A stretch of DNA of 64,000 nucleotides from the NCBI RefSeq assembly GCF_000429925.1, contig NZ_AUCU01000009.1:1-64000 (forward strand). The letters run 5' to 3'. This document shows, one piece after another, positions 1-7,584 of the stretch. Under the pieces are notes generated by a model. The model was not told the DNA's origin. It worked only from the letters and a program-made list of their open reading frames with translations, and searched no databases. The stretch is from Desulfatirhabdium butyrativorans DSM 18734. Lineage in GTDB: Bacteria; Desulfobacterota; Desulfobacteria; Desulfobacterales; Desulfatirhabdiaceae. Position 1 is the first letter of the stretch. The number at the start of each line of letters is the position of its first letter. The position numbers were made by a program, and so were the translations under genes.

Positions 1-1
1 G

Positions 2-718
2 ATTCGTAGTAGCCGCGTGCGGCAAGGCGTCTCGTGCTCAAGTTCATGTGAATCGTACCCATCGACCAATAGAGAAAACCGGTCTACTCGACAACGGCTG
101 CCCCATCCGACGGATGCCCTCCGGCAGTGGGCACTCCGGCAATGGGGCGATGGCCGATCAGGCGGCAGAATACTTGCCATCGGCAGACTGACCTATTATA
201 AAGGACACGAATACCTGATCGAGGCGGCAAAGGGATTGCCTTCGGGCTTTCATATCCGGATCGTTGGAGAAGGGGATCGGATGGCTGCCCTGCAGCACAT
301 GATCGATAACGGCGGCCTGGCGGATCGGGTGGCCCTGATGGGCGGGCTTCCGGATAACCGGCTGCATGCCATGCTCGATACCTGTGATTGTCTGTGTCTG
401 CCTTCGATCGAGCGTACCGAAGCATTTGGGCTTGTATTGTTGGAAGCGATGCGGTATGAAAAGCCTGTCATTGCCTGCGATGTGGCGGGCTCCGGGATGG
501 GCTGGGTGGTTGCCGATGGGGAGAGCGGCATGTTGGTGCCTCCTGCAGATGCGCAAGCGCTTGCCGATGCCATCCGGCGGATGGCGGCCGATGAAACGAT
601 GCGGGCCGCCATGGCACGGGCTGCCTTTCAGCGTTTCGAGCGCCTGTTCCGGATCGATCGTGTGGCTGCGCAGGTGGCCGAATTGTATGAGCAGTGGGCA
701 GTCGGCGGTGGGCGGTAG
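2..718 (+). CDS. GT4 glycosyltransferase, C-terminal part (5' truncated by window edge)
   Basis: The reading frame is open from base 2, so the gene enters from outside the window. From about base 105 the protein is a typical GT-B C-terminal domain: ILAIGRLTYYKGHEYLIEAA (nucleotide-sugar side Rossmann strand) and the EAFGLVLLEAM segment, which has the E-x7-E spacing of family GT4, followed by a GESGMLVPP loop. It would transfer a sugar to a lipid-linked glycan on the cytoplasmic face. The first roughly 35 visible residues are Ser/Arg rich and do not resemble a GT4 linker, so a local frameshift near bases 20-105 is possible. The last residues (EQWAVGGGR) are encoded by a GCAGTGGGCAGT-type repeat that also occurs between genes elsewhere in the window. 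Confidence 0.8.
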   Translation: MRSSRVRQGVSCSSSCESYPSTNRENRSTRQRLPHPTDALRQWALRQWGDGRSGGRILAIGRLTYYKGHEYLIEAAKGLPSGFHIRIVGEGDRMAALQHMIDNGGLADRVALMGGLPDNRLHAMLDTCDCLCLPSIERTEAFGLVLLEAMRYEKPVIACDVAGSGMGWVVADGESGMLVPPADAQALADAIRRMAADETMRAAMARAAFQRFERLFRIDRVAAQVAELYEQWAVGGGR

Positions 719-798
719 GGGGGGGCTTCTGGCCGCCCTCTTCGATAACCACGTATACTCGGCCCATCACCCCGGCCAAAGCTGTGGGCCAAAAGGGG

Positions 799-820
799 AA
801 AGTCGCCCCGGCGACTTTCT
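799..820. repeat. Short inverted repeat (GAAAGTCGCC / GGCGACTTTC)
   Basis: Ten- and nine-base arms separated by about three bases form a perfect small hairpin just ahead of the GT2 gene. A similar GAAAGTC...GCGACTTTC arrangement lies at 7492-7517. It is not followed by a T-run, so a terminator role is doubtful. Confidence 0.5.
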
Positions 821-844
821 GGGATGTTCTGGATAGGAAACGTG

Positions 845-1582
845 ATGGAGAATATCGGCAACAGGCTTGCGGTGCTGATTCCGGCGCTGAATGAGGCGGA
901 GGTGGTGGCATCCGTCATTGACGGGGTGCGGCGGCATCGGCCCGATGCCACTGTGGTGGTGATCGATGACGCGAGCACCGACGATACGGCGGCAGTGGCC
1001 GAAAGCTGCGGTGCCGTCGTGCTGCCGCTTCCCATACGTCTGGGCGCATGGGGGGCCACGCGCACCGGGTTTCGCTACGCCCGGCAGCAAGGGTTCGACA
1101 TCGTCGTCACGATGGATGCCGACGGGCAGCACCGGCCGGAGTTGATCGGCGATATCGTCTCTCCAGTCACGGAAGGCAAGACCCATGTCGTGATCGGCTC
1201 CTGTATCCGCCGCGGCAGCGTCGGCCGACGGATTACCTGGCGGTTTTTCCGGTGGCTTACGGGTCTCGATGTGGCCGATCTCACCTCCGGATTTCGCGCC
1301 TATTGTCCGGCTGCAGTCGAGGTCATCATGAGCGGGGACACGGCTCTTCTCGACTATCAGGACATCGGGGTGCTGTTTGCCCTGAGGCGGGCCGGGCTTC
1401 GCATCGTGGAGGTGCCGGTGGAGATGTGCTGTCGGCGAAACGGCATTTCCCGGGTCTATTCGTCGTGGATGCGGGTCATGCGGTACCTTGCCGTAACGAT
1501 GGTGGTTTCATTGGCCAATAAAGGTTTCAAACCTCTTCTTTCGGGGTTGATTCCCTTCGCAAGGGTCGGATCGAAGCCATGA
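845..1582 (+). CDS. GT2 glycosyltransferase, DPM1/polyprenyl-phosphate sugar transferase type
   Basis: A 245-residue protein with the canonical DPM1-like GT-A core: VLIPALNEAEVV at the N-terminus, VVVIDDASTDDT (nucleotide binding), VTMDADGQHRPEL (the metal-binding DxD region) and TSGFRAY near residue 155. Family members move a sugar from a nucleotide donor to polyprenyl phosphate or to a glycan at the inner membrane. ATG 845 is preferred because the core begins directly after it; ATG 824 and GTG 842 are in frame but add nothing conserved. The stop overlaps the next start by four bases (ATGA), so it is probably coupled to the DUF2304 protein, a pairing common in surface-glycan loci. Confidence 0.85.
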   Translation: MENIGNRLAVLIPALNEAEVVASVIDGVRRHRPDATVVVIDDASTDDTAAVAESCGAVVLPLPIRLGAWGATRTGFRYARQQGFDIVVTMDADGQHRPELIGDIVSPVTEGKTHVVIGSCIRRGSVGRRITWRFFRWLTGLDVADLTSGFRAYCPAAVEVIMSGDTALLDYQDIGVLFALRRAGLRIVEVPVEMCCRRNGISRVYSSWMRVMRYLAVTMVVSLANKGFKPLLSGLIPFARVGSKP

Positions 1583-1950
1583 CCCTCCCCTTTACCTGGG
1601 TGTCGATCGCATTGGGTGGTTTTGTGGCCATCGGCATTCTGATCCTCGTGCGAAGAAACCATCTCGTTGTCAGCCATGCCGTCTGGTGGCTTTTCGTGGC
1701 GGGGTGCAGCGTTCTGATCGGGGTTTTCCCTCGTTTGATGGACTGGATTGCCGAACGGATCGGAGTCCATTATCCGCCCATTTTCATTGTGGCTGTCGTT
1801 GTTGCCGGAATGCTGATCAAGATGCTGACCATGGATCTGCAATTGGCCGTAAACGAGCGAAAAATCCGAAGCCTTGCCCAACGGATCGCCATTTTGGAAC
1901 ATGAGCTGCGAAAAGCCCGTGGGGTTGGTGTCGATCGGGAGGAGCCATGA
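1579..1950 (+). CDS. DUF2304 small membrane protein
   Basis: A 123-residue protein with three hydrophobic segments (about residues 8-25, 34-50 and 62-83) followed by a charged, helical C-terminus (QLAVNERKIRSLAQRIAILEHEL). This layout matches DUF2304 proteins, which regularly sit next to DPM1-like GT2 enzymes in polysaccharide clusters and are presumed membrane partners; their biochemical role is unknown. Both ends overlap neighbours by ATGA, placing it in one transcription unit with the GT2 upstream and the TPR membrane protein downstream. Confidence 0.8.
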   Translation: MTLPFTWVSIALGGFVAIGILILVRRNHLVVSHAVWWLFVAGCSVLIGVFPRLMDWIAERIGVHYPPIFIVAVVVAGMLIKMLTMDLQLAVNERKIRSLAQRIAILEHELRKARGVGVDREEP

Positions 1951-3275
1951 GCGGGGCCGTGGCTGCAGGCCGGGCAAAGGGCCGGGGCAGCAAAAGTCGG
2001 CCGATCCCTCCCAGGGAGCGGCGGCCCATAGCGGCATCGCCTGCCGGTGCCGCCGTTGGCCCCGTTGCCGATGGCGCCCGGAGCCAAACCCCATCGTGGT
2101 TCGCCCATCTGGTTGAGATGGCATCGGAACACGTCCTTGCAATTCAGGTCGGTACGTTGCTGCTGTTAACGGCCATCGTTTACGGTCATACTCTCGATGT
2201 CCCGTTCTATCTCGACGATTATCCCTCCATTCAGGAAAATCCGACCGTCTATCTTTGGGATGGCAGCCTGCGCGCGATCATCTCCCAGCAGCCCCTACGA
2301 TGGATCACCTACCTGAGCTTCGCCTTGAACTATCGGGTGAATGCCTTTCAGAGTGCCGGGTATCATATTTTCAACATCGTTATTCATGCGATCAATGGTC
2401 TTCTCGTGTTCCGGCTTGTGTATTGTATGTTGCGAACGCCGGCGCTTCGGATGAGCATGAACTTACCGATGTGCATGATTGTGGATGCTGAATCGGCATC
2501 GACATGCGGGATTCGCGATCAGGATCAGGAATCCCCAACATGGATGGCGTTTTTTTCAGCAGCATTTTTTCTGATTCATCCACTGCATACTCAGGCAGTT
2601 ACATACATTGTTCAGCGGGCCGCTTCCCTTGCTTCGCTTTTCTATCTGAGCTCCATGGTCGCCTATCTCGAGGCCCGGCTCGCGCAAGAACCGCTGAGGC
2701 GTTATTCATGGGCGGGGATATGTCTCTTGAGCATGCTTTGTGCTTTTTTCACCAAGCAGAACACGGCAACCCTTCCAGCGGCTCTGGTTCTTCTGGAGCT
2801 TGTTTTCTGGAAGACGACTCCCAGAAAACTCGTGTTCATCTGCTTTGGGGGACTTTTCTCCCTGTTTGCAGCGTGGGTGCTCTTTACCAGTGTCCTGCAT
2901 CTCGATCCGTTCTCCATTCAATCGATGGCCGAAATCAGCCAGGAGACAAAGTCCATTTCGCGCCAGGCGTATCTCATGACCCAGTTTCGGGTGTTGTGGA
3001 CCTACCTGCGCCTTTACATCTATCCGGTCGGTCAGTGCCTTGACTATCAGGGCTATCCGATCTATCAGACCTTCTGGCAGACAGCCGTCCTTTATTCCTT
3101 TCTGGGCCATGTTCTTTTGATGGGGATCGGTATGTGGTGTTTCCGGCGTTATCCAATGGTCGCCTTCGGCATTTTTTTTATTATTTGGCTCACCTTGTCG
3201 AGTCGAGTGTGCTGCCGATCCGCGATGTTGCCTTCGAACACCGCGCTTACCTTCCGGATGCAGGCATATCCATGA
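1947..3275 (+). CDS. Polytopic membrane part of a TMTC-like TPR protein (5' portion, frameshifted)
   Basis: The first about 410 residues give a membrane protein with a cytoplasmic Pro/Arg-rich head, an early loop PFYLDDYPSIQENP and the segment FFLIHPLHTQAVTYIVQRAASLASLFYLSS, characteristic of TMTC/DUF1736-type membrane proteins that carry C-terminal TPRs. Some relatives are glycosyltransferases of the GT-C fold; here a sugar-transfer role is inferred only. After the T8 run at 3172-3179 the frame runs into unrelated residues (SSRVCCRSAMLPSN) and stops at 3275, while the expected continuation VESSVLPIRDVAFEHRAYLP lies in the -1 frame. The intact ancestor would be about 665 residues. See the next feature and the slippage finding. 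Confidence 0.7.
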   Translation: MSGAVAAGRAKGRGSKSRPIPPRERRPIAASPAGAAVGPVADGARSQTPSWFAHLVEMASEHVLAIQVGTLLLLTAIVYGHTLDVPFYLDDYPSIQENPTVYLWDGSLRAIISQQPLRWITYLSFALNYRVNAFQSAGYHIFNIVIHAINGLLVFRLVYCMLRTPALRMSMNLPMCMIVDAESASTCGIRDQDQESPTWMAFFSAAFFLIHPLHTQAVTYIVQRAASLASLFYLSSMVAYLEARLAQEPLRRYSWAGICLLSMLCAFFTKQNTATLPAALVLLELVFWKTTPRKLVFICFGGLFSLFAAWVLFTSVLHLDPFSIQSMAEISQETKSISRQAYLMTQFRVLWTYLRLYIYPVGQCLDYQGYPIYQTFWQTAVLYSFLGHVLLMGIGMWCFRRYPMVAFGIFFIIWLTLSSRVCCRSAMLPSNTALTFRMQAYP

Positions 3276-3943
3276 TTGTTGGATGGGGCCTCGGTTGTTC
3301 GTATAAAAATTGCACTGGAAGGAGAATGGTGCGATTGTTGGGAATCGGCCTGATCTTGCTGCTTGCTTTTGTAGCCTATTCCCGAAATGAGCTATGGCGA
3401 CATCCGATCAATTTATGGTGCCAGAATGCCGAAGCGATGCCAGAAAACAATCGGGCTTGGAGAATATACGGAAAATCGCTCATTGTGGCCGGGAAATATG
3501 AAGAAGGGATCCGTGTAATTCAAGACAAAGGCATGATCCGGCTTGGAAATGACGGTGACCAGGGGTTTTCGATGGAGCCCGAAACATTGCTGAATTTGCT
3601 TGTTGCAAATATTCGGCTGAAAAGGTATGAACAGGCCAAGGAATTAATCGACTACGGTTTTACCCTGGATATGACGCCCCTGAACCGGTCGAAGCTATGG
3701 ACCAACTATGCGAATATGATGCAGTTTCAGGGAAGGATGGCGGAGAGCGAAGCCTATTATCGGGAAGCGATCCGGGAATTCCCATCCAATCTTATTGCCA
3801 AAACCAATTTGGCGAATTTGCTGTTCACTTTGGGACGTCTGGATGAAGCGAAAGCAATCTATACCGATATCCTCAAAATCGAGCCGAATAATAACCATGC
3901 GATCAAAGGTCTTGAAATCATGGAAATGAAACAAGCGGAGTAA
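3134..3943 (+). CDS. TPR-containing 3' portion of the same membrane protein
   Basis: Homologous sequence begins at about base 3180 (YYLAHLVESSVLPIRDVAFEHRAYLPDAG) and continues through one more membrane helix (VRLLGIGLILLLAFVAYS) into tetratricopeptide repeats. Two units are clear near the end: LWTNYANMMQFQGRMAESEAYYREAIREFP and AKTNLANLLFTLGRLDEAKAIYTDILKIEP. The GTG at 3134 is the formal start of this frame, but the first 15 residues are not conserved. The two halves together make one protein. Whether they are expressed as a fusion depends on a sequence error, a true mutation, or slippage at the T8 run. Confidence 0.65.
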   Translation: MVFPALSNGRLRHFFYYLAHLVESSVLPIRDVAFEHRAYLPDAGISMIVGWGLGCSYKNCTGRRMVRLLGIGLILLLAFVAYSRNELWRHPINLWCQNAEAMPENNRAWRIYGKSLIVAGKYEEGIRVIQDKGMIRLGNDGDQGFSMEPETLLNLLVANIRLKRYEQAKELIDYGFTLDMTPLNRSKLWTNYANMMQFQGRMAESEAYYREAIREFPSNLIAKTNLANLLFTLGRLDEAKAIYTDILKIEPNNNHAIKGLEIMEMKQAE

Positions 3944-4077
3944 TGAATGCATGATCGCATGCCTCGACTATATCATGGGCTGAAATCCTGAATCGGTTTC
4001 TTTTCTTCGGGATAGGGAGTTCGGATTCCTCATGTCTGATCGTATCTGGTGCCCAATAAAAGGACCGGCCAAGAATT

Positions 4078-4214
4078 GACGGCTTCGCAAAAAGGCCGGA
4101 TGTCCCGCGTTCCGCGGGATCGTGCTGCATCCTTCGTCGTTGCGGTGTATGTCTAAGTGAGCATCGCTCTTCAGGATTTGTACGCCTTGCCTGCGGCCTT
4201 TTTGCAAAGACGCC
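4078..4214 (+). repeat. Repeat family A, copy 1 (MITE-like, terminal inverted repeats)
   Basis: The left end is GACGGCTTCGCAAAAAGGCC and the right end is GGCCTTTTTGCAAAGACGCC, an imperfect inverted copy. The interior contains CTGCATCCTTCGTCGTTGCG and CAGGATTTGTACGCCTTGCC, both found in the other copies. This copy carries an extra CCCGCGTTCCGCGGG hairpin that is shared with copy 4 but absent from copies 2 and 3. No open reading frame is inside. It lies alone between two transcription units. Confidence 0.85.
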
Positions 4215-4219
4215 CGCTG

Positions 4220-4239
4220 GACTTTTTGTGAGTTCATCA
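4220..4239 (+). repeat. 20-mer dispersed motif (GACTTTTTGYGAGTYCATCA)
   Basis: One of about a dozen intergenic copies of this motif in the window. It sits six bases after repeat A copy 1, the same placement as at 16268-16287. Confidence 0.75.
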
Positions 4240-4311
4240 AGAATTGATGATGAATGGCGGTCTATGGGAAGCTCATTCCGCACGAGAGGGGATGAAGAAT
4301 GAAAATTTCCG

Positions 4312-4340
4312 TTGACAGCCCATGGTGTTATTGGTATTTG
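4312..4340 (+). promoter_or_regulatory. Candidate sigma-70 promoter for the Ig-like secreted protein
   Basis: TTGACA at 4312-4317 is followed after 17 bases by TATTTG at 4335-4340. The -35 is perfect but the -10 is weak, so this is only a candidate. The stretch 3944-4659 around it has no long gene; it holds repeat A copy 1, the 20-mer and a long leader. Confidence 0.3.
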
Positions 4341-4531
4341 AGAGCGTAAAGTCATTGGAGAATATGGGGTAAAAGTGGATAGTGGGCATTGAATGGATGG
4401 TAGAAGCATTCAGAACGGCAAACCTCCGGATGTCAACGGCCCATGCAATCGGCAATGTAGTATGCCCCGAAAAATCGCAAGACAGGATAAGAGCGAATTG
4501 ATGAAGATCAAAATGGAAAAAGCACGGTAAC

Positions 4532-4542
4532 TTAAGGAGGTG
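4532..4542 (+). promoter_or_regulatory. Stand-alone consensus Shine-Dalgarno in the leader, with micro-ORFs
   Basis: TTAAGGAGGTG (4532-4542) continues the full complement of the 16S rRNA 3' end. It is followed only by a nine-codon frame from ATG 4543 (MRKTAMGGQ) and preceded by another nine-codon frame from ATG 4501 (MKIKMEKAR). The real gene starts at 4660 with its own site. It could be a leader-peptide site or an mRNA-stabilising ribosome-binding site, but this is not proven. Confidence 0.4.
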
Positions 4543-4659
4543 ATGAGGAAAACAGCGATGGGAGGCCAGTAGGCTGGATATTTTCGGTTGCAGCACCAAC
4601 AGCGCCGAAAGCAACAGAGTGTAGTGATTAACGGTCTAAAAATCGAGAAGGAGGGAAGG

Positions 4660-7314
4660 ATGACGAAACATGGAACAAAATGGCTGGTAGCGGCTTTGGC
4701 CGTGGCAATGGTTTTTGGTATTGCCGCTACGGGCGCAATGGCAGCAGTTAACAGCGGAGCTGCGGATTTTACGGTCAATGCATTTCCTACGGCAACAAGC
4801 GTAGGGGGCGATCCGATTAACCTGACTATCAACGTTCTGGATAAAAACGGCAATATCAATACGTTCAGCAGTGGGCAGTATGGTGACGTTCTTTTCCAGA
4901 TCACCACTTCGCTGGGTACGACAACGGTGCCAGCTTCTTCTTCCGGCGGCGCCTCTAGCGCAGGTGGGTATTATGAAGCAATGAACCTGACCAATATCCG
5001 CCCGAATGCAGGTGTGCTGCTGGCTGCCATTGAATATGGCGGCTCCTCCGGCACCGACACCGTCACCGTTTCCATGTTCGAAACGGTAATCAATGCGAGT
5101 GGTGATGTCGTTGCGGGAAATATCATTGGCACCAAAAGCGTCACGGTTACCGTGAACCAGGGAACTACGATTTCCAAAATTACAGGAATTACCTTCACGA
5201 ATGCTGTTGATGGAACGGATGCAACAACGGACTCCCAGAGGGACACGGTATCGGGAAGAGCTACAGGGATCAAAGTAACAACCGATTCCGGTTCGTCCGG
5301 CAAGGTTACGGTCAGTTTTGTGGGGATCGACAAGAAAGATTCCTTCGGGAATAATGCCAAGGGAACCACGGTTACCGCAGATGTCCAGGTCAGCAATGGG
5401 GTCGGGACGGGGACGGTTACACTGACCAAGGCAGGCTATTATGAAGTTCGAGGAGCCACCGATACGGTCGCCTATACAAGGCTGGTCGATCCGACGGCTG
5501 CAACCGATATCAGTGGAAGCGCATTTCAACTGTACGTCCGACCTGGCGCTGCCAAAAAACTGGCGCTTTCGTTTGAAAAAACTGTAGTGGCGGTAAGTGC
5601 TTCTGCTCAGAATACGAATGCAGCAACAGTTGTCCGAATGGATAGCAACGACAATGCATCGGGGTATTCCGATCCGACTACCAATCCGGCTACCAATGCG
5701 GGTCTCATTACTATTTCGTTGACGCCTACGCCCAGCACCTATGTTTCGACCGGGACGGTTACGATTGGGGCAAGTTCGGCAAGTGGAACAGGGAATATTA
5801 CAGGGCTTGCCGCAGGGACTGCAACGGTTGTTGCCAGCGCTGGCTCCACCTCCGGTTTGACGGACAGTTCGGCTGTTTCGGTTATAGCTAAAGCGGATGG
5901 TCTTACAGGGGCGTCCGTCTCGGTGACCACAGCAGCAGTTGGCTCATCCCTTACAGTTTCCACAATTAATGAGACAAGTAGTCCTGCTACGTTGAAAGCG
6001 GGGCAGCCGGTCAGTCTGAAGTTTGGAAAGCAGACGCTTTCTTCGACGCTTACTGGCAGCGCAGCGCCGTATACGGCAACCTTCACTTTACCTACAACCG
6101 CGATGTCAGGTACCCTCGTTTTGGAGATGGCCAATGGTGCGCTTGGCTCCTTTACGATTGGAACCCTTACCACCTATGGGGCCGCAGGGAAGACGGTTCA
6201 GCTGATCAATCCCAACGGATTTGCGATTACCGGATTCAATGCCAATTATCGGGGCCTGGCTTTCAATTTCCCGAACACATCGCAGGGTTCGAAATTCCAG
6301 GTGCTCGACCAGTATGGGAACGATGTATCCTTCAGCGATTCTGCTCTGACAGGCACATTGAGCTCCACAGATCTGGCAAGCGGAAACAACTCGACGGTTA
6401 ATTTGGGCAAAGGCGCAACCAGCGATGCCCTGTTGACATGGGCCAGCACGGTCAAAGGAACCAAGACCGTGACGCTGACTCCGGTCGCTACATCTGGTAT
6501 TCCAGCGATTACCTTCAATGTGGATAAGCTCGGTACGCCTACGCTTGCCTCTATTAAGGTGACGCCTGGGGCAACCTCTACCCTGGCGAATAGCTCGATT
6601 CCGCTTATTATCGAAACATTCGATACAAATGGTAAGAGGACTGCATTGAGTGGTACCAACAATCTCATTGTCACGGTCCAAAGCACCAAGCAAGTTGCAA
6701 GCTTGAGCTATACTGCTGGAGGAACAAGAACTGTTCTGGCAAGTGGATCGATCATCGATACCTATTCAACTAATGCTGGTAGTTGGGCTGCTGGTACGGA
6801 TACCGCCAAAAAGGATGGGCGGCTTGCGCTGACACTGAACACCGGAAATGTTCAGGATACAGTTCGTGTGACCGTGAGCACGCTGGATGGAACTTTATCG
6901 GCCAACAGCGGAGACATTACGGTTTCGGTGAACTCCACGAAGGAAATCGGCAATGATCCGGGTACGACTACCACAACGGTTGTTTCCGATCAGGCGGTCA
7001 TCCTGAAGATCAACACAACCAACAAATATGGCGACACCCCAGCTCATCAGTGGTTCGTGTTCACGGGTACAGCAAGTGGTATTCAGTTGCCCCTGTATCT
7101 GCTGGGTGACAAGGGTATCGTTGCAATCGTTCCCGGCCTGGATATCTATCAGTACACCTATAGCTATCCGGCAGGCAGCACGGTTCAGATTGCCCAGTTG
7201 AAGATGACGGACCTTGGCTTGAAGGCAGGCGATACGTTTGCCTATGCGTATGCATACGATACGGCAGCCGGGAAGTTTGTCATGGACAACGTGGTGATCA
7301 TTACCGTAAAATGA
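4660..7314 (+). CDS. Secreted protein with repeated Ig-like (Big-type) domains
   Basis: An 884-residue exported protein. ATG 4660 is chosen because AAGGAGGG (4648-4655) precedes it and a Sec signal peptide follows directly (residues 1-28, ending GAMA). The body is Thr/Ser/Gly/Val rich and low in Cys and built of beta-sandwich-like repeats, for example ADFTVNAFPTATSVGG, KADGLTGASVSVTTAAVGS and LASIKVTPGATSTLANSSIP, resembling bacterial Ig-like (Big) domains of adhesins or S-layer-like proteins. The last about 95 residues (from NKYGDTPAHQWF to GDTFAYAYAY and the C-terminus) form a distinct module that recurs at the end of the adjacent subtilase. It is probably surface-exposed or released; exact function is unknown. 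Confidence 0.75.
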   Translation: MTKHGTKWLVAALAVAMVFGIAATGAMAAVNSGAADFTVNAFPTATSVGGDPINLTINVLDKNGNINTFSSGQYGDVLFQITTSLGTTTVPASSSGGASSAGGYYEAMNLTNIRPNAGVLLAAIEYGGSSGTDTVTVSMFETVINASGDVVAGNIIGTKSVTVTVNQGTTISKITGITFTNAVDGTDATTDSQRDTVSGRATGIKVTTDSGSSGKVTVSFVGIDKKDSFGNNAKGTTVTADVQVSNGVGTGTVTLTKAGYYEVRGATDTVAYTRLVDPTAATDISGSAFQLYVRPGAAKKLALSFEKTVVAVSASAQNTNAATVVRMDSNDNASGYSDPTTNPATNAGLITISLTPTPSTYVSTGTVTIGASSASGTGNITGLAAGTATVVASAGSTSGLTDSSAVSVIAKADGLTGASVSVTTAAVGSSLTVSTINETSSPATLKAGQPVSLKFGKQTLSSTLTGSAAPYTATFTLPTTAMSGTLVLEMANGALGSFTIGTLTTYGAAGKTVQLINPNGFAITGFNANYRGLAFNFPNTSQGSKFQVLDQYGNDVSFSDSALTGTLSSTDLASGNNSTVNLGKGATSDALLTWASTVKGTKTVTLTPVATSGIPAITFNVDKLGTPTLASIKVTPGATSTLANSSIPLIIETFDTNGKRTALSGTNNLIVTVQSTKQVASLSYTAGGTRTVLASGSIIDTYSTNAGSWAAGTDTAKKDGRLALTLNTGNVQDTVRVTVSTLDGTLSANSGDITVSVNSTKEIGNDPGTTTTTVVSDQAVILKINTTNKYGDTPAHQWFVFTGTASGIQLPLYLLGDKGIVAIVPGLDIYQYTYSYPAGSTVQIAQLKMTDLGLKAGDTFAYAYAYDTAAGKFVMDNVVIITVK

Positions 7315-7330
7315 TCCGTAATTAACGAAA

Positions 7331-7417
7331 CATGACGGCAAGGGAGTACTTTCCTGCCGTCATGCCAACCCTCAACATGCAAAGGCAAGGTGAAATGCTT
7401 CACCTTGCCTTTGCTGT
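7331..7417. terminator. Double hairpin, intrinsic terminator region
   Basis: The first stem is CATGACGGCA (7331-7340) with TGCCGTCATG (7355-7364). The second is a perfect 16-base stem, 7379-7394 with 7399-7414, loop ATGC, followed by TGTTT. It ends the Ig-like protein transcript; the short T-run makes termination efficiency uncertain. Confidence 0.7.
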
Positions 7418-7584
7418 TTCAGGCTTTGGTAAAGCAAAAATGGAGAACCATCCATGTATGGCCGTATGATCCGGCCATACGTTCCAGAGATGGAAAGTCA
7501 CAGGTGCGGCGACTTTCGGTGGGATGACGCAGAAGGGCTTTTGCAAAAGGCTCATTGGGCCGGCGAAACCCGGAGGGGAAGGAT

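Noticed and set aside
4543-4572. Nine-codon frame after the consensus Shine-Dalgarno as a real gene
   Set aside because: Only two bases separate the site from the ATG and there is no comparative support; it is listed as a regulatory curiosity instead.
4636-5529. Long open frame of 297 codons on the minus strand across the Ig-like gene
   Set aside because: It lies opposite a gene with a signal peptide and Shine-Dalgarno, has no such signals itself, and its composition mirrors the Thr/Val/Gly codons of the real gene.
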